A stretch of DNA of 64,000 nt from Streptomyces sp. VRA16 Mangrove soil (lineage in GTDB: Bacteria > Actinomycetota > Actinomycetes > Streptomycetales > Streptomycetaceae), in NCBI RefSeq assembly GCF_017377775.1, contig NZ_JAFVLN010000011.1, forward strand, positions 1 to 64,000, in the 5' to 3' direction. Each line of letters starts with the position of its first letter. Position 1 is the first letter of the stretch. This document shows positions 7,487 to 15,817 of the stretch, piece after piece. The notes under the pieces are model-generated. The model was not told the DNA's origin, did no database searches, and saw only the letters and a list, made by a program, of their open reading frames with translations. A program made the translations under genes and the position numbers.

Positions 7487-8686
7487 GTGACCGACAAGGC
7501 CGCGCTGCAGTCCGTCCTCGACCGCGCCGCCGCCGGCGGGCGCATCACCCCCGAAGAGGCGGTGGACCTCTACCGCGACGCCCCGCTGCACGCGCTGGGC
7601 GCCGCCGCCGACGCGATCCGGCGCCGCAAGTACGCGGGCATCGAGCACATCGCCACGTACATCATCGAGCGGAACATCAACTACACGAACGTGTGCGTCA
7701 CGGCGTGCAAGTTCTGCGCCTTCTACGCGGCCCCGAAGGACACCAAGAAGGGCTGGACCCGCGACCTCGACGACATCCTGCGCCGCTGCGCGGAGACCGT
7801 GGAGCTGGGCGGCACCCAGATCATGTTCCAGGGCGGCCACCACCCGGACTACGGCGTCGAGTACTACGAGCACCACTTCTCGGCGATCAAGAAGGCGTTC
7901 CCGCAGCTCGTCATCCACAGCCTGGGCGCTTCGGAGGTCGAGCACATGGCCCGCATCTCCAAGGTCTCGGTCGAGGAGGCGATCCAGCGCATCCACGCCG
8001 CAGGACTCGACTCCTTCGCGGGCGCCGGCGCCGAGCTGCTGCCCGAGCGGCCGCGCAAGGCCATCGCCCCGCTGAAGGAGTCCGGCGAGCGCTGGCTGGA
8101 GATCATGGAGACGGCGCACCGCCTCGGCGTCGAGTCCACCTCGACCATGCTGATGGGCACCGGCGAGACGAACGCCGAGCGCATCGAGCACCTGCGCATG
8201 ATCCGCGACACCCAGGACCGGACGGGCGGCTTCCGCGCCTTCATCCCGTACACGTACCAGCCGGAGAACAACCACCTCAAGGGCCGCACGCAGGCCACGC
8301 TCTTCGAGTATCTGCGCATGATCGCGATCGCCCGGATCTTCCTGGACAACGTCCAGCACATCCAGGGTTCCTGGCTGACCACGGGCAAGGAGGTCGGCCA
8401 GCTGTCGCTGCACTACGGCGCCGACGACCTCGGCTCGATCATGCTGGAGGAGAACGTCGTCTCCTCGGCCGGTGCCAAGCACCGCTCCAACCGCATGGAG
8501 ATCATCGAGCTGATCCGCAAGGCGGGCCGCGTCCCCGCGCAGCGCGCGACCACGTACGAGCACCTCGTGGTGCACGACGACCCGGCGAACGACCCGGTCG
8601 ACGACCGCGTCGTCTCCCACATCTCCTCGACCGCGATCGAGGGCGGCACGGCGCACCCCGAGCTCAAGCTCGTCTCCAGCAACTGA
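7487..8686 (+). CDS. mqnC: Cyclic dehypoxanthinyl futalosine synthase MqnC
   Basis: 399-residue radical SAM enzyme. It cyclises dehypoxanthine futalosine in the futalosine menaquinone pathway. The [4Fe-4S]/SAM motif CxxxCxxC is formed by Cys70, Cys74 and Cys77 within NVCVTACKFCAFYAAP. Later family blocks include MFQGGHHPDYGVEYYE, SLGASEVEHMA, FAGAGAELLPERPR and IPYTYQPENNHL. GTG at 7487 follows a GAAAGGGG ribosome site. A degenerate amidohydrolase-like gene begins 14 bp downstream. Identification is strong; the sister enzyme MqnE has a different N-terminal context. Confidence 0.95.
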   Translation: MTDKAALQSVLDRAAAGGRITPEEAVDLYRDAPLHALGAAADAIRRRKYAGIEHIATYIIERNINYTNVCVTACKFCAFYAAPKDTKKGWTRDLDDILRRCAETVELGGTQIMFQGGHHPDYGVEYYEHHFSAIKKAFPQLVIHSLGASEVEHMARISKVSVEEAIQRIHAAGLDSFAGAGAELLPERPRKAIAPLKESGERWLEIMETAHRLGVESTSTMLMGTGETNAERIEHLRMIRDTQDRTGGFRAFIPYTYQPENNHLKGRTQATLFEYLRMIAIARIFLDNVQHIQGSWLTTGKEVGQLSLHYGADDLGSIMLEENVVSSAGAKHRSNRMEIIELIRKAGRVPAQRATTYEHLVVHDDPANDPVDDRVVSHISSTAIEGGTAHPELKLVSSN

Positions 8687-8700
8687 GCGCGCCCGTTCCT

Positions 8701-9297
8701 GTGCCGACCCTTCACGTCACCGAGGCCGACGGCTCGGCCGTCCTGGTCGACGGCGAGCGCGTCACGGCCCTCGGACCGTACGAGGAGCTGGCCGCCGCCC
8801 ACCCGTCCGTACGGGTGCGGCGCTGGCCCGGCATCCTCACGCCGGGGCTGCTCAACCCGTACGGCCCGGAGATCCTGGAGCACACCTACCACCCCGATCC
8901 GCGCGAGGCCGACACGCTCGGCACCGTGCCGATCGGCGGTGAGCGGGCCCGCGAGATGTTCCGCGCGAACCCGTCGCTGCTCGGTCCGAGCGCCCGGCGC
9001 GGGGTGCAGCGGCTCTTCGCGCACGGCACGGTCGCCGTCGCGGGCGAGCTGCGCGCCAAGCCGGTCCTGGAGGCCGCCCAGCGCTCGGGCCTCGCGTTCG
9101 CGGCCCGCCCGCAGGCCCTGCCGGGACCGGTCTCCCTCTCGCCGAAGCCGCTGGTCCTGCTGCCGGCTCTCACCGTGGGCGGGCCCGCGCGGTTCGCCGT
9201 CTTCGACGTGGCCGACCGGGAGGACCTGGTGCGGCGCGGGGCGGGCACGTGTGTGGCGACCGTGATCGGCGGGCGACTGGTGTACCGCGGGCGCTGA
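8701..9297 (+). CDS. Imidazolonepropionase/amidohydrolase-like protein lacking metal ligands
   Basis: 198-residue protein with the outer beta-sandwich pattern of amidohydrolases (VLVDGERVTALGPYEEL near the start, VIGGRLVYRGR at the end). The usual PGFVDxHxH metal motif after the first segment is replaced by GILTPGLLNPYGPEILEH, and the long TIM barrel is mostly missing. It is therefore probably not a normal hydrolase. GTG at 8701 is 14 bp after mqnC, so they are co-transcribed. In other bacteria an amidohydrolase acts on aminofutalosine; a structural or regulatory relative here is a hypothesis. Confidence 0.7.
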   Translation: MPTLHVTEADGSAVLVDGERVTALGPYEELAAAHPSVRVRRWPGILTPGLLNPYGPEILEHTYHPDPREADTLGTVPIGGERAREMFRANPSLLGPSARRGVQRLFAHGTVAVAGELRAKPVLEAAQRSGLAFAARPQALPGPVSLSPKPLVLLPALTVGGPARFAVFDVADREDLVRRGAGTCVATVIGGRLVYRGR

Positions 9298-9329
9298 GCG
9301 GGTTCGGCCGCGACCGGTCACGGTGTCGG

Positions 9330-9785
9330 TCAGCGCCGACGCACGACGAGCAGACAGTCGACTGCCTCGCCGGGCCGGGAGGCGCAGGTCCCGGCGGACG
9401 TGGGGACGGCGGGCGGGGTGCCGACGCCCGCCCCGTCGCGGAAGCAGCCGTCGGAGTCGTAGAAGTCGCCGGAGTCGTAGGAGTCGGGGGTGCCGTCCTT
9501 CGGATTCGGGCACTCCACGCCCGGATACGCGTCGATCCGGGAACAGCCGATGACGACCTTGCCGTCGGGCCCCGGGCTCGGCAGTGGGCTCGGTGTCGTG
9601 CAGCCCTCCGGCAGGCCGCCCGCCGCCGGTGACGACGTCCCCGGCCGCGGAGGCGCCCCGTCCGTCGGCTCGACCCCGCCGCCCAGTGCCTGCGTCGCCG
9701 CCCAGCCGCCCACGGCCAGCACCAGCCAGATCCCGGCCACGCCGGCCCGGACCCGTCGTCGCGTCGCCAACTCGTCCACCCCCAT
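9330..9785 (-). CDS. Membrane-anchored cysteine-containing protein, unknown
   Basis: 151 residues. A short cytoplasmic start (MGVDELATRRRVRAG) is followed by one hydrophobic span (VAGIWLVLAVGGWAATQAL), then a Pro/Thr/Gly-rich extracellular region. Six cysteines in the outer part (EGCTTP, VIGCSRID, GVECPNP, DGCFRDG, GTCASR, VDCLLV) suggest disulphide bonds. An acidic Asp/Ser/Tyr stretch (SYDSGDFYDSDG) could bind cations. It lies convergent to the mqnC operon and divergent from menG. I do not recognise a family. Confidence 0.65.
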   Translation of the reverse strand: MGVDELATRRRVRAGVAGIWLVLAVGGWAATQALGGGVEPTDGAPPRPGTSSPAAGGLPEGCTTPSPLPSPGPDGKVVIGCSRIDAYPGVECPNPKDGTPDSYDSGDFYDSDGCFRDGAGVGTPPAVPTSAGTCASRPGEAVDCLLVVRRR

Positions 9786-9861
9786 GATCGGTTCGCTCGC
9801 GCCCGCATCCTAGGAGGTACCGGTCGGCCGGTCGAAGGGGGCGGGCTGACACAATGACCCG

Positions 9862-10551
9862 GTGACCCGTGCATCCCTGGACAAGCAGCCCCACGAAGTC
9901 GCCTCGATGTTCGACGACGTCGCGGAGAAGTACGACCTCACCAACGACGTGCTGTCCCTGGGGCAGGCGCGGCTGTGGCGGAAGGAAGTGGCCAAGGCCG
10001 TCGACGCCCGGCCCGCGCAGAAGATCCTGGACCTCGCCGCCGGCACCGCCACCTCCTCGCAGCCCTTCGCGCAGGCCGGCGCCTACGTCGTGCCCTGCGA
10101 CTTCTCCCTCGGCATGCTGCGGGTCGGCAAGCAGCGCCACCCCTGGATGCCGTTCACGGCCGGTGACGGCACCAAGCTGCCGTTCAAGAACGACACCTTC
10201 GACGCCGTCACCATCTCCTTCGGCCTGCGCAACATCCAGGACACCGACCAGGCGCTGCGCGAGCTGTACCGGGTGACGAAGCCGGGCGGCCGGGTCGTGA
10301 TCTGCGAGTTCAGCCACCCCACGCTCGCGCCGCTGCGCACCGTCTACACCGAGTACCTGATGCGCGCCCTGCCGCCCGTCGCGCGCGCCGTCTCCTCGAA
10401 CCCGGACGCGTACGTGTACCTCGCCGAGTCGATCCGCGCCTGGCCCACCCAGCCGGAGCTCGCCGCCCGCCTCCAGGGCGCGGGCTGGTCCAAGGTCGCC
10501 TGGCGCAACCTCACGGGCGGCATCGTCGCCCTGCACCGCGGCATCAAGTAG
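9862..10551 (+). CDS. menG: Demethylmenaquinone methyltransferase
   Basis: 229-residue SAM-dependent UbiE/COQ5-family enzyme that methylates demethylmenaquinone, the last ring step of menaquinone synthesis. The family signature [20 protein letters not shown] opens the protein. The SAM loop [16 protein letters not shown] follows, then [20 protein letters not shown] and [20 protein letters not shown] at 9862 lies seven bases after a CACAAT -10-like element with no ribosome site, so the mRNA may be leaderless. A 10-bp hairpin terminator follows. It completes the quinone head-group set started by mqnA and mqnC. Confidence 0.95.
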   Translation: MTRASLDKQPHEVASMFDDVAEKYDLTNDVLSLGQARLWRKEVAKAVDARPAQKILDLAAGTATSSQPFAQAGAYVVPCDFSLGMLRVGKQRHPWMPFTAGDGTKLPFKNDTFDAVTISFGLRNIQDTDQALRELYRVTKPGGRVVICEFSHPTLAPLRTVYTEYLMRALPPVARAVSSNPDAYVYLAESIRAWPTQPELAARLQGAGWSKVAWRNLTGGIVALHRGIK

Positions 10552-10570
10552 GTGACCCGCCGGTAGGGCC

Positions 10571-10598
10571 TGGGTACGGGTGCTCAGGCCCGTACCCA
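10571..10598 (+). terminator. Hairpin terminator after menG
   Basis: TGGGTACGGG and CCCGTACCCA form a perfect 10-bp stem with an 8-base loop, 19 bp after the menG stop. No long T run is present, as is usual in such GC-rich genomes. Confidence 0.7.
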
Positions 10599-10755
10599 CG
10601 TACGTGTAACGGTTCAACTTCTCTGCGCATCAAGGGCGTTGGAGGGAACCGGAGCGGCGGGAAGATGTGTCCGTTGAGTGCGTGGTGACGCCTCGTGACG
10701 GGGCGGCAGCCATGCGTCCCCGGATCACGTCCCCAGATCATCGCGGAGCACCCTG

Positions 10756-13320
10756 ATGACGCCGTTCTGCCCGCACTGTGGAGCCGAGGCTCCAGAAGAG
10801 GCCCGTTTCTGCATGAGATGCGGGCGGGAGCGCCCCGGCCCGGCGGGCGGGTCCGGGGCCGCGCCCGTGCCGCCCGTCCCCACCGGGCCACCGGGCGCCC
10901 CGCCGCCGCCTGAATTCCCGCCACCGGCCGCCGACCGGCCGCCCGCCTTCCCGCCACAGTCGGCCCACCAGCCGCCCCCGCCCGGATACGCGCCCCAGCC
11001 CGTCGGCCCCGCTCAGCCGTCGCCCGTCGGCGCCTTCTTCGGCAGGGCCTTCCGCGGGGACTGGGCGGGCGCCGCCCAGGCCGCGCTGTGGCCCGTCGGA
11101 CTGCTCCTCGTCGGCGCCGTCGCCCTCGCGATACCCGGCTACGGCCAGGACGCGGGCTCCGGGGACTTCGTCGGCTTCGGCGACCGGCTGCGGGTCGCCC
11201 TGACCGCACTCATGCACGGGCTCGGCGGCAGCTTCGAGGTGACGTCGGCCGGCAGCGGCTCCGCCGTGTTCGGCGACTCCTCCGGCGGCACGCAGAGCGG
11301 TTCCGTCGAACTCTCCATGCCGCCCCTGATGGTGGCCGTGCTCTGGTGCGTGGCCCTGCTGATCGGCGTACGGATGCTGCGCACGCGCATGCTCAACTCG
11401 CCGCAGGTACAAGGGCAGTGGGGGCCGCCGCCGGCCCGCACCCTCGGCCTGGAGGCCGCGGTCCGGGTCGGCCTGCTCGCGATGGCGGGCACGGTCGTGC
11501 TCGCGCTGTTCGGGCAGCCGACGATCCAGCAGGTCGAGTTCCACTCCAACCCGTTCCTGGTGGCCCTGTGCACGCTGGCGCTCGGCATGGCCGTCACCGT
11601 CGCGGTGTTCCAGCGGTCCGACATCGCGCAGTGGCTCGCGGTGCGCCCCGGCGTCGCCGCCGCGAGCCGCGCCTTCGGCTCCGCGGTGCGGGCGCTGGCC
11701 TGGGTGCTGCCGCTGATCCTCGTGGCGGCCTTCGTGGTCGGCATCATCACCGACGACGGCAGCGGCAACAGCGACGTGGAGGACGCCACCGGCGGCGACC
11801 TCGCCGCGGGCATCGTGCTGCTCCTGCTCTACCTGCCCAACCTGGCCCTGACCGGCCTGGGCTTCGTGTGGGGCGCGCCGGTCGACGTGGACGCGCGCGG
11901 ATCGGGCTTCAGCGGCTCCGGGTACACGCACGATTCCTACGGCCTCGAACAGCTCGGCGACGACGTCAACAGCGGCGCCGTCATCGGTGTGCTGGCGTTC
12001 GGCCTCGTGCTCGCGCTGCTGGTCGGCGTCCTCATCGCCCGCCGCTCACGGGACCGCCGCGAACTCTTCCTGGGCGGCGGCTTCTTCTACGCGCTCGTCC
12101 TCGTCCTGGGCGCCCTGTCCGGGTTCTCCATGACGGGCTCGGGCGGTCTCGCCGACGACGTCTCCTTCGCGGGCACCAGCGAGGGCGGGCTGAGCATGCC
12201 CGACCTGCTGCTGTTCGGGCTGCTGTGGGTGGGCGGCGGCGTCTTCCTCGCGCCGTACCTGCTGCGCCTCGCCGGCTTCGACAACGGGCTGCTGAAGGGC
12301 GCGGCGTACCCGGCCGCCGCGGGAGCCCCGGATTTCGGTACGGGGCCGCAGGCTCTGCCCCCGGCGGGCAGCCCTACGGCCCCACCCTCCCCGGACATCC
12401 CCAACCTCCCTACGGAGACGGGGGGTTCGCGGGCCCCCGTCCCGGGCCCGGCTCCCACCCCGGGCCCGGCCCCGGCAGCGGCCCCGGCCCCGGTCCCGGC
12501 CCCGGCCCCGGCCCCGGTCCCGGACCCTGGGGCTGACGCGTACGACCCGCACACCGTCCATCTCGCCCCGCCGCCGCCCGCCACGGCCCAGGGACCCAAG
12601 CGGCGCGTGGGCGTCTGGGTCGCCACCCTGCTCGGCGCCTTCGTCATCGGCGGCGGCGCGGCGGCCGGTGTACTGCTGCTCCAGGACGACGGCAACGGCG
12701 GCCAGGACGACGCCAAGGACAACAAGCCGGCCGCGGCCCGCACCGAGGCGACACCGCAGCCGTCCGACGACGCGTCCGGTGACGTGTCCGAAGACGGGGC
12801 CGACGGCGCGTCCGCCTCGGCGAGCCCGGACGCCGCGGGCCCCTCGGAGACGCCCGAGGTCCCCGAGGGCTACCACCAGGTCGTCGACGCGAAGGGCTTC
12901 TCCTTCGTCGTCCCCGACGTCTGGGACCGCGAGGGCGTCGACGCGAGCGGCACGCAGGTCACGTACGCGGGCAGCACCGGCATGGAGGAGTACCTCATCG
13001 GTGTGATCCCGAACGCCGACTACACCTCGTACGACAACCTCCTGAACCTGGAGGCGCACGCGAAGAAGGACAAGAAGAAGGCGAACTACCAGCGCGTCCG
13101 CCTGGAGAAGAACACCTTCCAGGGGCGTCCGGGCGCCCTGTGGGAGTACACGTACGAGGACGGGGCCGGACAGACCGTGCACGGCATCGACCAGTCGTAC
13201 ATCGCCGCGGACGGCACCGAGTACGCCATCTTGCTGACCGGCAAGGACGACGTCTGGTCCGATCTCCAGGAGACCTACCGGATCGGCCTCGACTCGTGGC
13301 GGCTCACGGACACGGAGTGA
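10756..13320 (+). CDS. Zinc-ribbon polytopic membrane protein, streptophobe-like
   Basis: 854 residues. The start is a zinc ribbon (FCPHCGAEAPEEARFCMRCG, two CxxC pairs), followed by a Pro-rich linker. Many membrane spans occupy roughly residues 110-510. A second Pro/Ala/Gly linker leads to a final span (VATLLGAFVIGGGAAAGVLLL, about 620-640) and an extracytoplasmic C-terminal domain (FSFVVPDVWDREGVDASGTQ; TVHGIDQSYIAADGTEYAIL). It is typical of large Streptomyces membrane proteins of unknown role. The linker encoded near 12375-12535 looks more natural in another frame (see findings). Its last 17 bases overlap the convergent PASTA gene. Confidence 0.75.
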   Translation: MTPFCPHCGAEAPEEARFCMRCGRERPGPAGGSGAAPVPPVPTGPPGAPPPPEFPPPAADRPPAFPPQSAHQPPPPGYAPQPVGPAQPSPVGAFFGRAFRGDWAGAAQAALWPVGLLLVGAVALAIPGYGQDAGSGDFVGFGDRLRVALTALMHGLGGSFEVTSAGSGSAVFGDSSGGTQSGSVELSMPPLMVAVLWCVALLIGVRMLRTRMLNSPQVQGQWGPPPARTLGLEAAVRVGLLAMAGTVVLALFGQPTIQQVEFHSNPFLVALCTLALGMAVTVAVFQRSDIAQWLAVRPGVAAASRAFGSAVRALAWVLPLILVAAFVVGIITDDGSGNSDVEDATGGDLAAGIVLLLLYLPNLALTGLGFVWGAPVDVDARGSGFSGSGYTHDSYGLEQLGDDVNSGAVIGVLAFGLVLALLVGVLIARRSRDRRELFLGGGFFYALVLVLGALSGFSMTGSGGLADDVSFAGTSEGGLSMPDLLLFGLLWVGGGVFLAPYLLRLAGFDNGLLKGAAYPAAAGAPDFGTGPQALPPAGSPTAPPSPDIPNLPTETGGSRAPVPGPAPTPGPAPAAAPAPVPAPAPAPVPDPGADAYDPHTVHLAPPPPATAQGPKRRVGVWVATLLGAFVIGGGAAAGVLLLQDDGNGGQDDAKDNKPAAARTEATPQPSDDASGDVSEDGADGASASASPDAAGPSETPEVPEGYHQVVDAKGFSFVVPDVWDREGVDASGTQVTYAGSTGMEEYLIGVIPNADYTSYDNLLNLEAHAKKDKKKANYQRVRLEKNTFQGRPGALWEYTYEDGAGQTVHGIDQSYIAADGTEYAILLTGKDDVWSDLQETYRIGLDSWRLTDTE

Positions 13321-13678
13321 ACGGCACGACGGGCTCCGGGGGTTCATCGAGCTCCCGGCGCATGCCGCCGCCCCGCGGGCCCGGCTCGCGGGGCTCGCGC
13401 ACGCCCGCGCCACCGCCGCCCTCGCCCTCCCCGAAGTCGAACCAGACCGTCACGACCGCGTCCAGAGGGATCTCCACGCCGGGCAACGGGTACTGCCGCA
13501 CCACGTAGTCCACGGCAGCCTCGTCGAGCGAGGGACGGTCCGCGGCGGTCAGCCGCAGGCCGTGCGCCGCCGCCGTGGCCCCGGCGTCGAGCGCCATGAG
13601 CCCGACGAACTTCGGCACATGGACTTCGGGTGTGTCGGGAGTCCTGGGTGTCTTGGGCGTCTTCGGCACAGATGTCAC
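13304..13678 (-). CDS. Small PASTA-domain protein
   Basis: 124 residues. A Thr/Pro-rich start is followed by one PASTA domain: VPKFVGLMALDAGATAAAHG, then YPLPGVEIPLDAVVTVWFDF. PASTA domains bind muropeptides or beta-lactams and usually sit outside the cell, yet no signal peptide or membrane span is visible. The Gly/Pro/Arg-rich tail is disordered. The gene overlaps the end of the zinc-ribbon membrane protein gene by 17 bp, tail to tail. Domain call is good; cellular role is open. Confidence 0.78.
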   Translation of the reverse strand: MTSVPKTPKTPRTPDTPEVHVPKFVGLMALDAGATAAAHGLRLTAADRPSLDEAAVDYVVRQYPLPGVEIPLDAVVTVWFDFGEGEGGGGAGVREPREPGPRGGGMRRELDEPPEPVVPFTPCP

Positions 13679-13771
13679 CCCCTGGCGGTACCGGAAGGGT
13701 AACTCCGCGCGCGGCGACCGGAAAGGGCCCGCAGCGGGCGCCCTTCCCGGTCCACGCGGTGCCGCCGGTGC

Positions 13772-14281
13772 CTACAGAACCAGCCGGAAACAGTGCCCCT
13801 GCCGACCGGTCGGCGTCACGAACGTCTCCTCCAGCTCCATGCCGAGGCGCCGCGTCACCGCGATCGAGCGGGCGTTCCTGGCGTCGACCATGGCGACGAC
13901 GCTGCCGAGCCCCGCGGCCCGCACCCGGTCGAGGGTGGCCAGGGCGGCGGCCGTCGCATAGCCCTTGCCCCAGTAGGACCGGCCGAGCCGCCAGCCGATC
14001 TCGACCTCGCCGACCGGACCCCACGCGTGCCGCCAGGGCTGCGCGCCGGTGAACCCCATGACCTCCCCCTCCTCGTTGAGGAGGGACCACAGGCAGTAGC
14101 CGAGCTCCGCGTCGTGCATCCGCTGCCGCGCCGTCGCCTCGTGGTGCACGGACAGCTCGGACGCCGCGCTGCGGCCACCGAGGAACTCCATGACCTCCGG
14201 GTCGTCGAAGACCCGGTGCCAGGCGAAGGCGTCCTCATGGGTGGGAACACGCAGATCCACGGCGGGGAGAGTTCGGGTCAT
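13772..14281 (-). CDS. GNAT-family N-acetyltransferase
   Basis: 169-residue acetyltransferase of the RimJ/RimL-like GNAT group. The acetyl-CoA pyrophosphate loop is in RSYWGKGYATAAALATLD, preceded by GEVEIGWRLG and followed by VDARNARSIAVTRRLGMELE. ATG at 14281 fits the family start (TRTLPAVDLRVPTHEDAFAW). It is divergent from the flavoprotein gene at 14425, with a four-copy repeat between them. The acceptor substrate is unknown. Confidence 0.9.
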   Translation of the reverse strand: MTRTLPAVDLRVPTHEDAFAWHRVFDDPEVMEFLGGRSAASELSVHHEATARQRMHDAELGYCLWSLLNEEGEVMGFTGAQPWRHAWGPVGEVEIGWRLGRSYWGKGYATAAALATLDRVRAAGLGSVVAMVDARNARSIAVTRRLGMELEETFVTPTGRQGHCFRLVL

Positions 14282-14347
14282 GGGCTGGCCCTTCGGCTGG
14301 GAGATCGATATCGCTGAATAGACTGCCCATGTCCGTGCCCGCAGGCA

Positions 14348-14409
14348 CACCGTTTTCGAGTCCACCGTTGTACGAGTCCACCGTTGTACGAGCCCACCGT
14401 TTTCGAGCC
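14348..14409. repeat. Four-copy 15/16-bp tandem repeat before the flavoprotein gene
   Basis: Copies start at 14348, 14363, 14379 and 14395 with unit lengths 15, 16, 16 and 15. The outer two are CACCGTTTTCGAG plus TC or CC; the inner two are CACCGTTGTACGAG plus TC or CC. The array ends one base before the GGGGAG ribosome site of the next gene, so it probably lies in its leader or promoter. It could be a multi-site operator. Confidence 0.75.
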
Positions 14410-14424
14410 TGGGGAGACCCCGCC

Positions 14425-15780
14425 GTGACCGAGCAGCCCAAACCCCTCTCCGAGAGCACCGAGAACACCGAGAACACCAAGGGCGCCGCGCCCACCGACA
14501 TCACGGAGAACACGGCTGACGTCATCGTCGTCGGTGCCGGCCCCGCCGGTTCGACGACCGCCTACTACCTGGCGAAGGCGGGCCTGGACGTCCTGCTCCT
14601 GGAGAAGACGGCGTTCCCGCGAGAGAAGGTGTGCGGTGACGGTCTGACCCCGCGCGCCACCAAGCAGCTCGTCTCCATGGGCATCGACATCTCCGAGGAA
14701 GCGGGCTGGCTGCGCAACAAGGGCCTGCGCATCATCGGCGGCGGCGTCCGCCTCCAGCTGGACTGGCCGGACCTCGCCTCCTACCCGGACTACGGACTGG
14801 TCCGCAAGCGTGACGACTTCGACGAGCAGCTCGCCCGGCAGGCGCAGAAGGCGGGCGCGCGGCTGTACGAGCAGTGCAACGTCGGCGCCCCGATCGTCGA
14901 CGACCGCACCGGCCGCATCACGGGCGTGCACGCCAAGCTCGGTGACGCCGGCGAGAAGCGTGACGTCACCTTCCACGCGCCGCTCGTCGTCGCGGCCGAC
15001 GGCAACTCCACCCGGCTCTCCCTGGCGATGGGCCTGCACCGCCGGGAGGACCGCCCGATGGGTGTCGCGGTGCGCACGTACTTCGAGTCGCCGCGCCACG
15101 ACGACGACTACCTGGAGTCCTGGCTGGAGCTGTGGGACCGCCGCGGCCCCGGCGAGGACCGGCTCCTTCCCGGCTACGGCTGGATCTTCGGCATGGGCGA
15201 CGGCACGTCCAACGTCGGCCTCGGCATCCTCAACTCCTCCAAGGCATTCCGCGAGTTGGACTGGCGCGAGGTCCTCAAGGCGTGGTGCGCGTCGATGCCG
15301 GAGGACTGGGGCTACACCCCGGAGAACATGACGATGCCGATCCGCGGCGCCGCCCTCCCCATGGCCTTCAACCGCCAGCCGCACTACACCAAGGGCCTGC
15401 TCCTGGTCGGCGACGCGGGCGGCCTCGTCAACCCGTTCAACGGCGAAGGCATCGCGTACGCCATGGAGTCCGGGCAGCTCGCCGCCGACGTCATCGTGCA
15501 GGCGCACGCCCGCCCGACCCACACGAGCCGCGAACTCGCCCTCCAGCGCTACCCGCAGATCCTCAAGGACACCTACGGCGGCTACTACACGCTGGGCCGT
15601 GCCTTCGTGAAGCTCATCGGCAACCCGAAGGTCATGAAGATCGCGACGCAGCGCGGTCTGACCCACCCGATGCTGATGAAGTTCACCCTGAAGATGCTCG
15701 CCAACCTGACGGACCCGTCGGGCGGCGACGCCATGGACCGCATCATCAACGGTCTGAGCAAGGTCGCGCCGAAGGCCTGA
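14425..15780 (+). CDS. Geranylgeranyl reductase-family FAD oxidoreductase (MenJ-like)
   Basis: 451-residue flavoprotein. After an acidic, Thr/Asn-rich leader, the FAD dinucleotide fold appears near residue 34 (DVIVVGAGPAGSTTAYYLAK). EKVCGDGLTPRATKQL follows, with a second FAD block LLVGDAGGLVNPFNGEGIAY near residue 328. Family members reduce isoprenoid double bonds, including those of menaquinone tails, which suits this neighbourhood. GTG at 14425 has GGGGAG upstream; a much earlier ATG at 14329 would run through the repeat array and is less likely. Co-transcription with the ABM-domain gene 37 bp downstream is likely. Confidence 0.88.
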   Translation: MTEQPKPLSESTENTENTKGAAPTDITENTADVIVVGAGPAGSTTAYYLAKAGLDVLLLEKTAFPREKVCGDGLTPRATKQLVSMGIDISEEAGWLRNKGLRIIGGGVRLQLDWPDLASYPDYGLVRKRDDFDEQLARQAQKAGARLYEQCNVGAPIVDDRTGRITGVHAKLGDAGEKRDVTFHAPLVVAADGNSTRLSLAMGLHRREDRPMGVAVRTYFESPRHDDDYLESWLELWDRRGPGEDRLLPGYGWIFGMGDGTSNVGLGILNSSKAFRELDWREVLKAWCASMPEDWGYTPENMTMPIRGAALPMAFNRQPHYTKGLLLVGDAGGLVNPFNGEGIAYAMESGQLAADVIVQAHARPTHTSRELALQRYPQILKDTYGGYYTLGRAFVKLIGNPKVMKIATQRGLTHPMLMKFTLKMLANLTDPSGGDAMDRIINGLSKVAPKA

Positions 15781-15817
15781 CTTTGCCGGGCCAGGGGGCT
15801 CGGGGCAGGCTGGAGGC

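Noticed and set aside
14329-14424. Earlier ATG start for the geranylgeranyl-reductase-family gene
   Set aside because: It would translate the tandem repeat into a non-conserved leader; GTG 14425 has a clear GGGGAG site.
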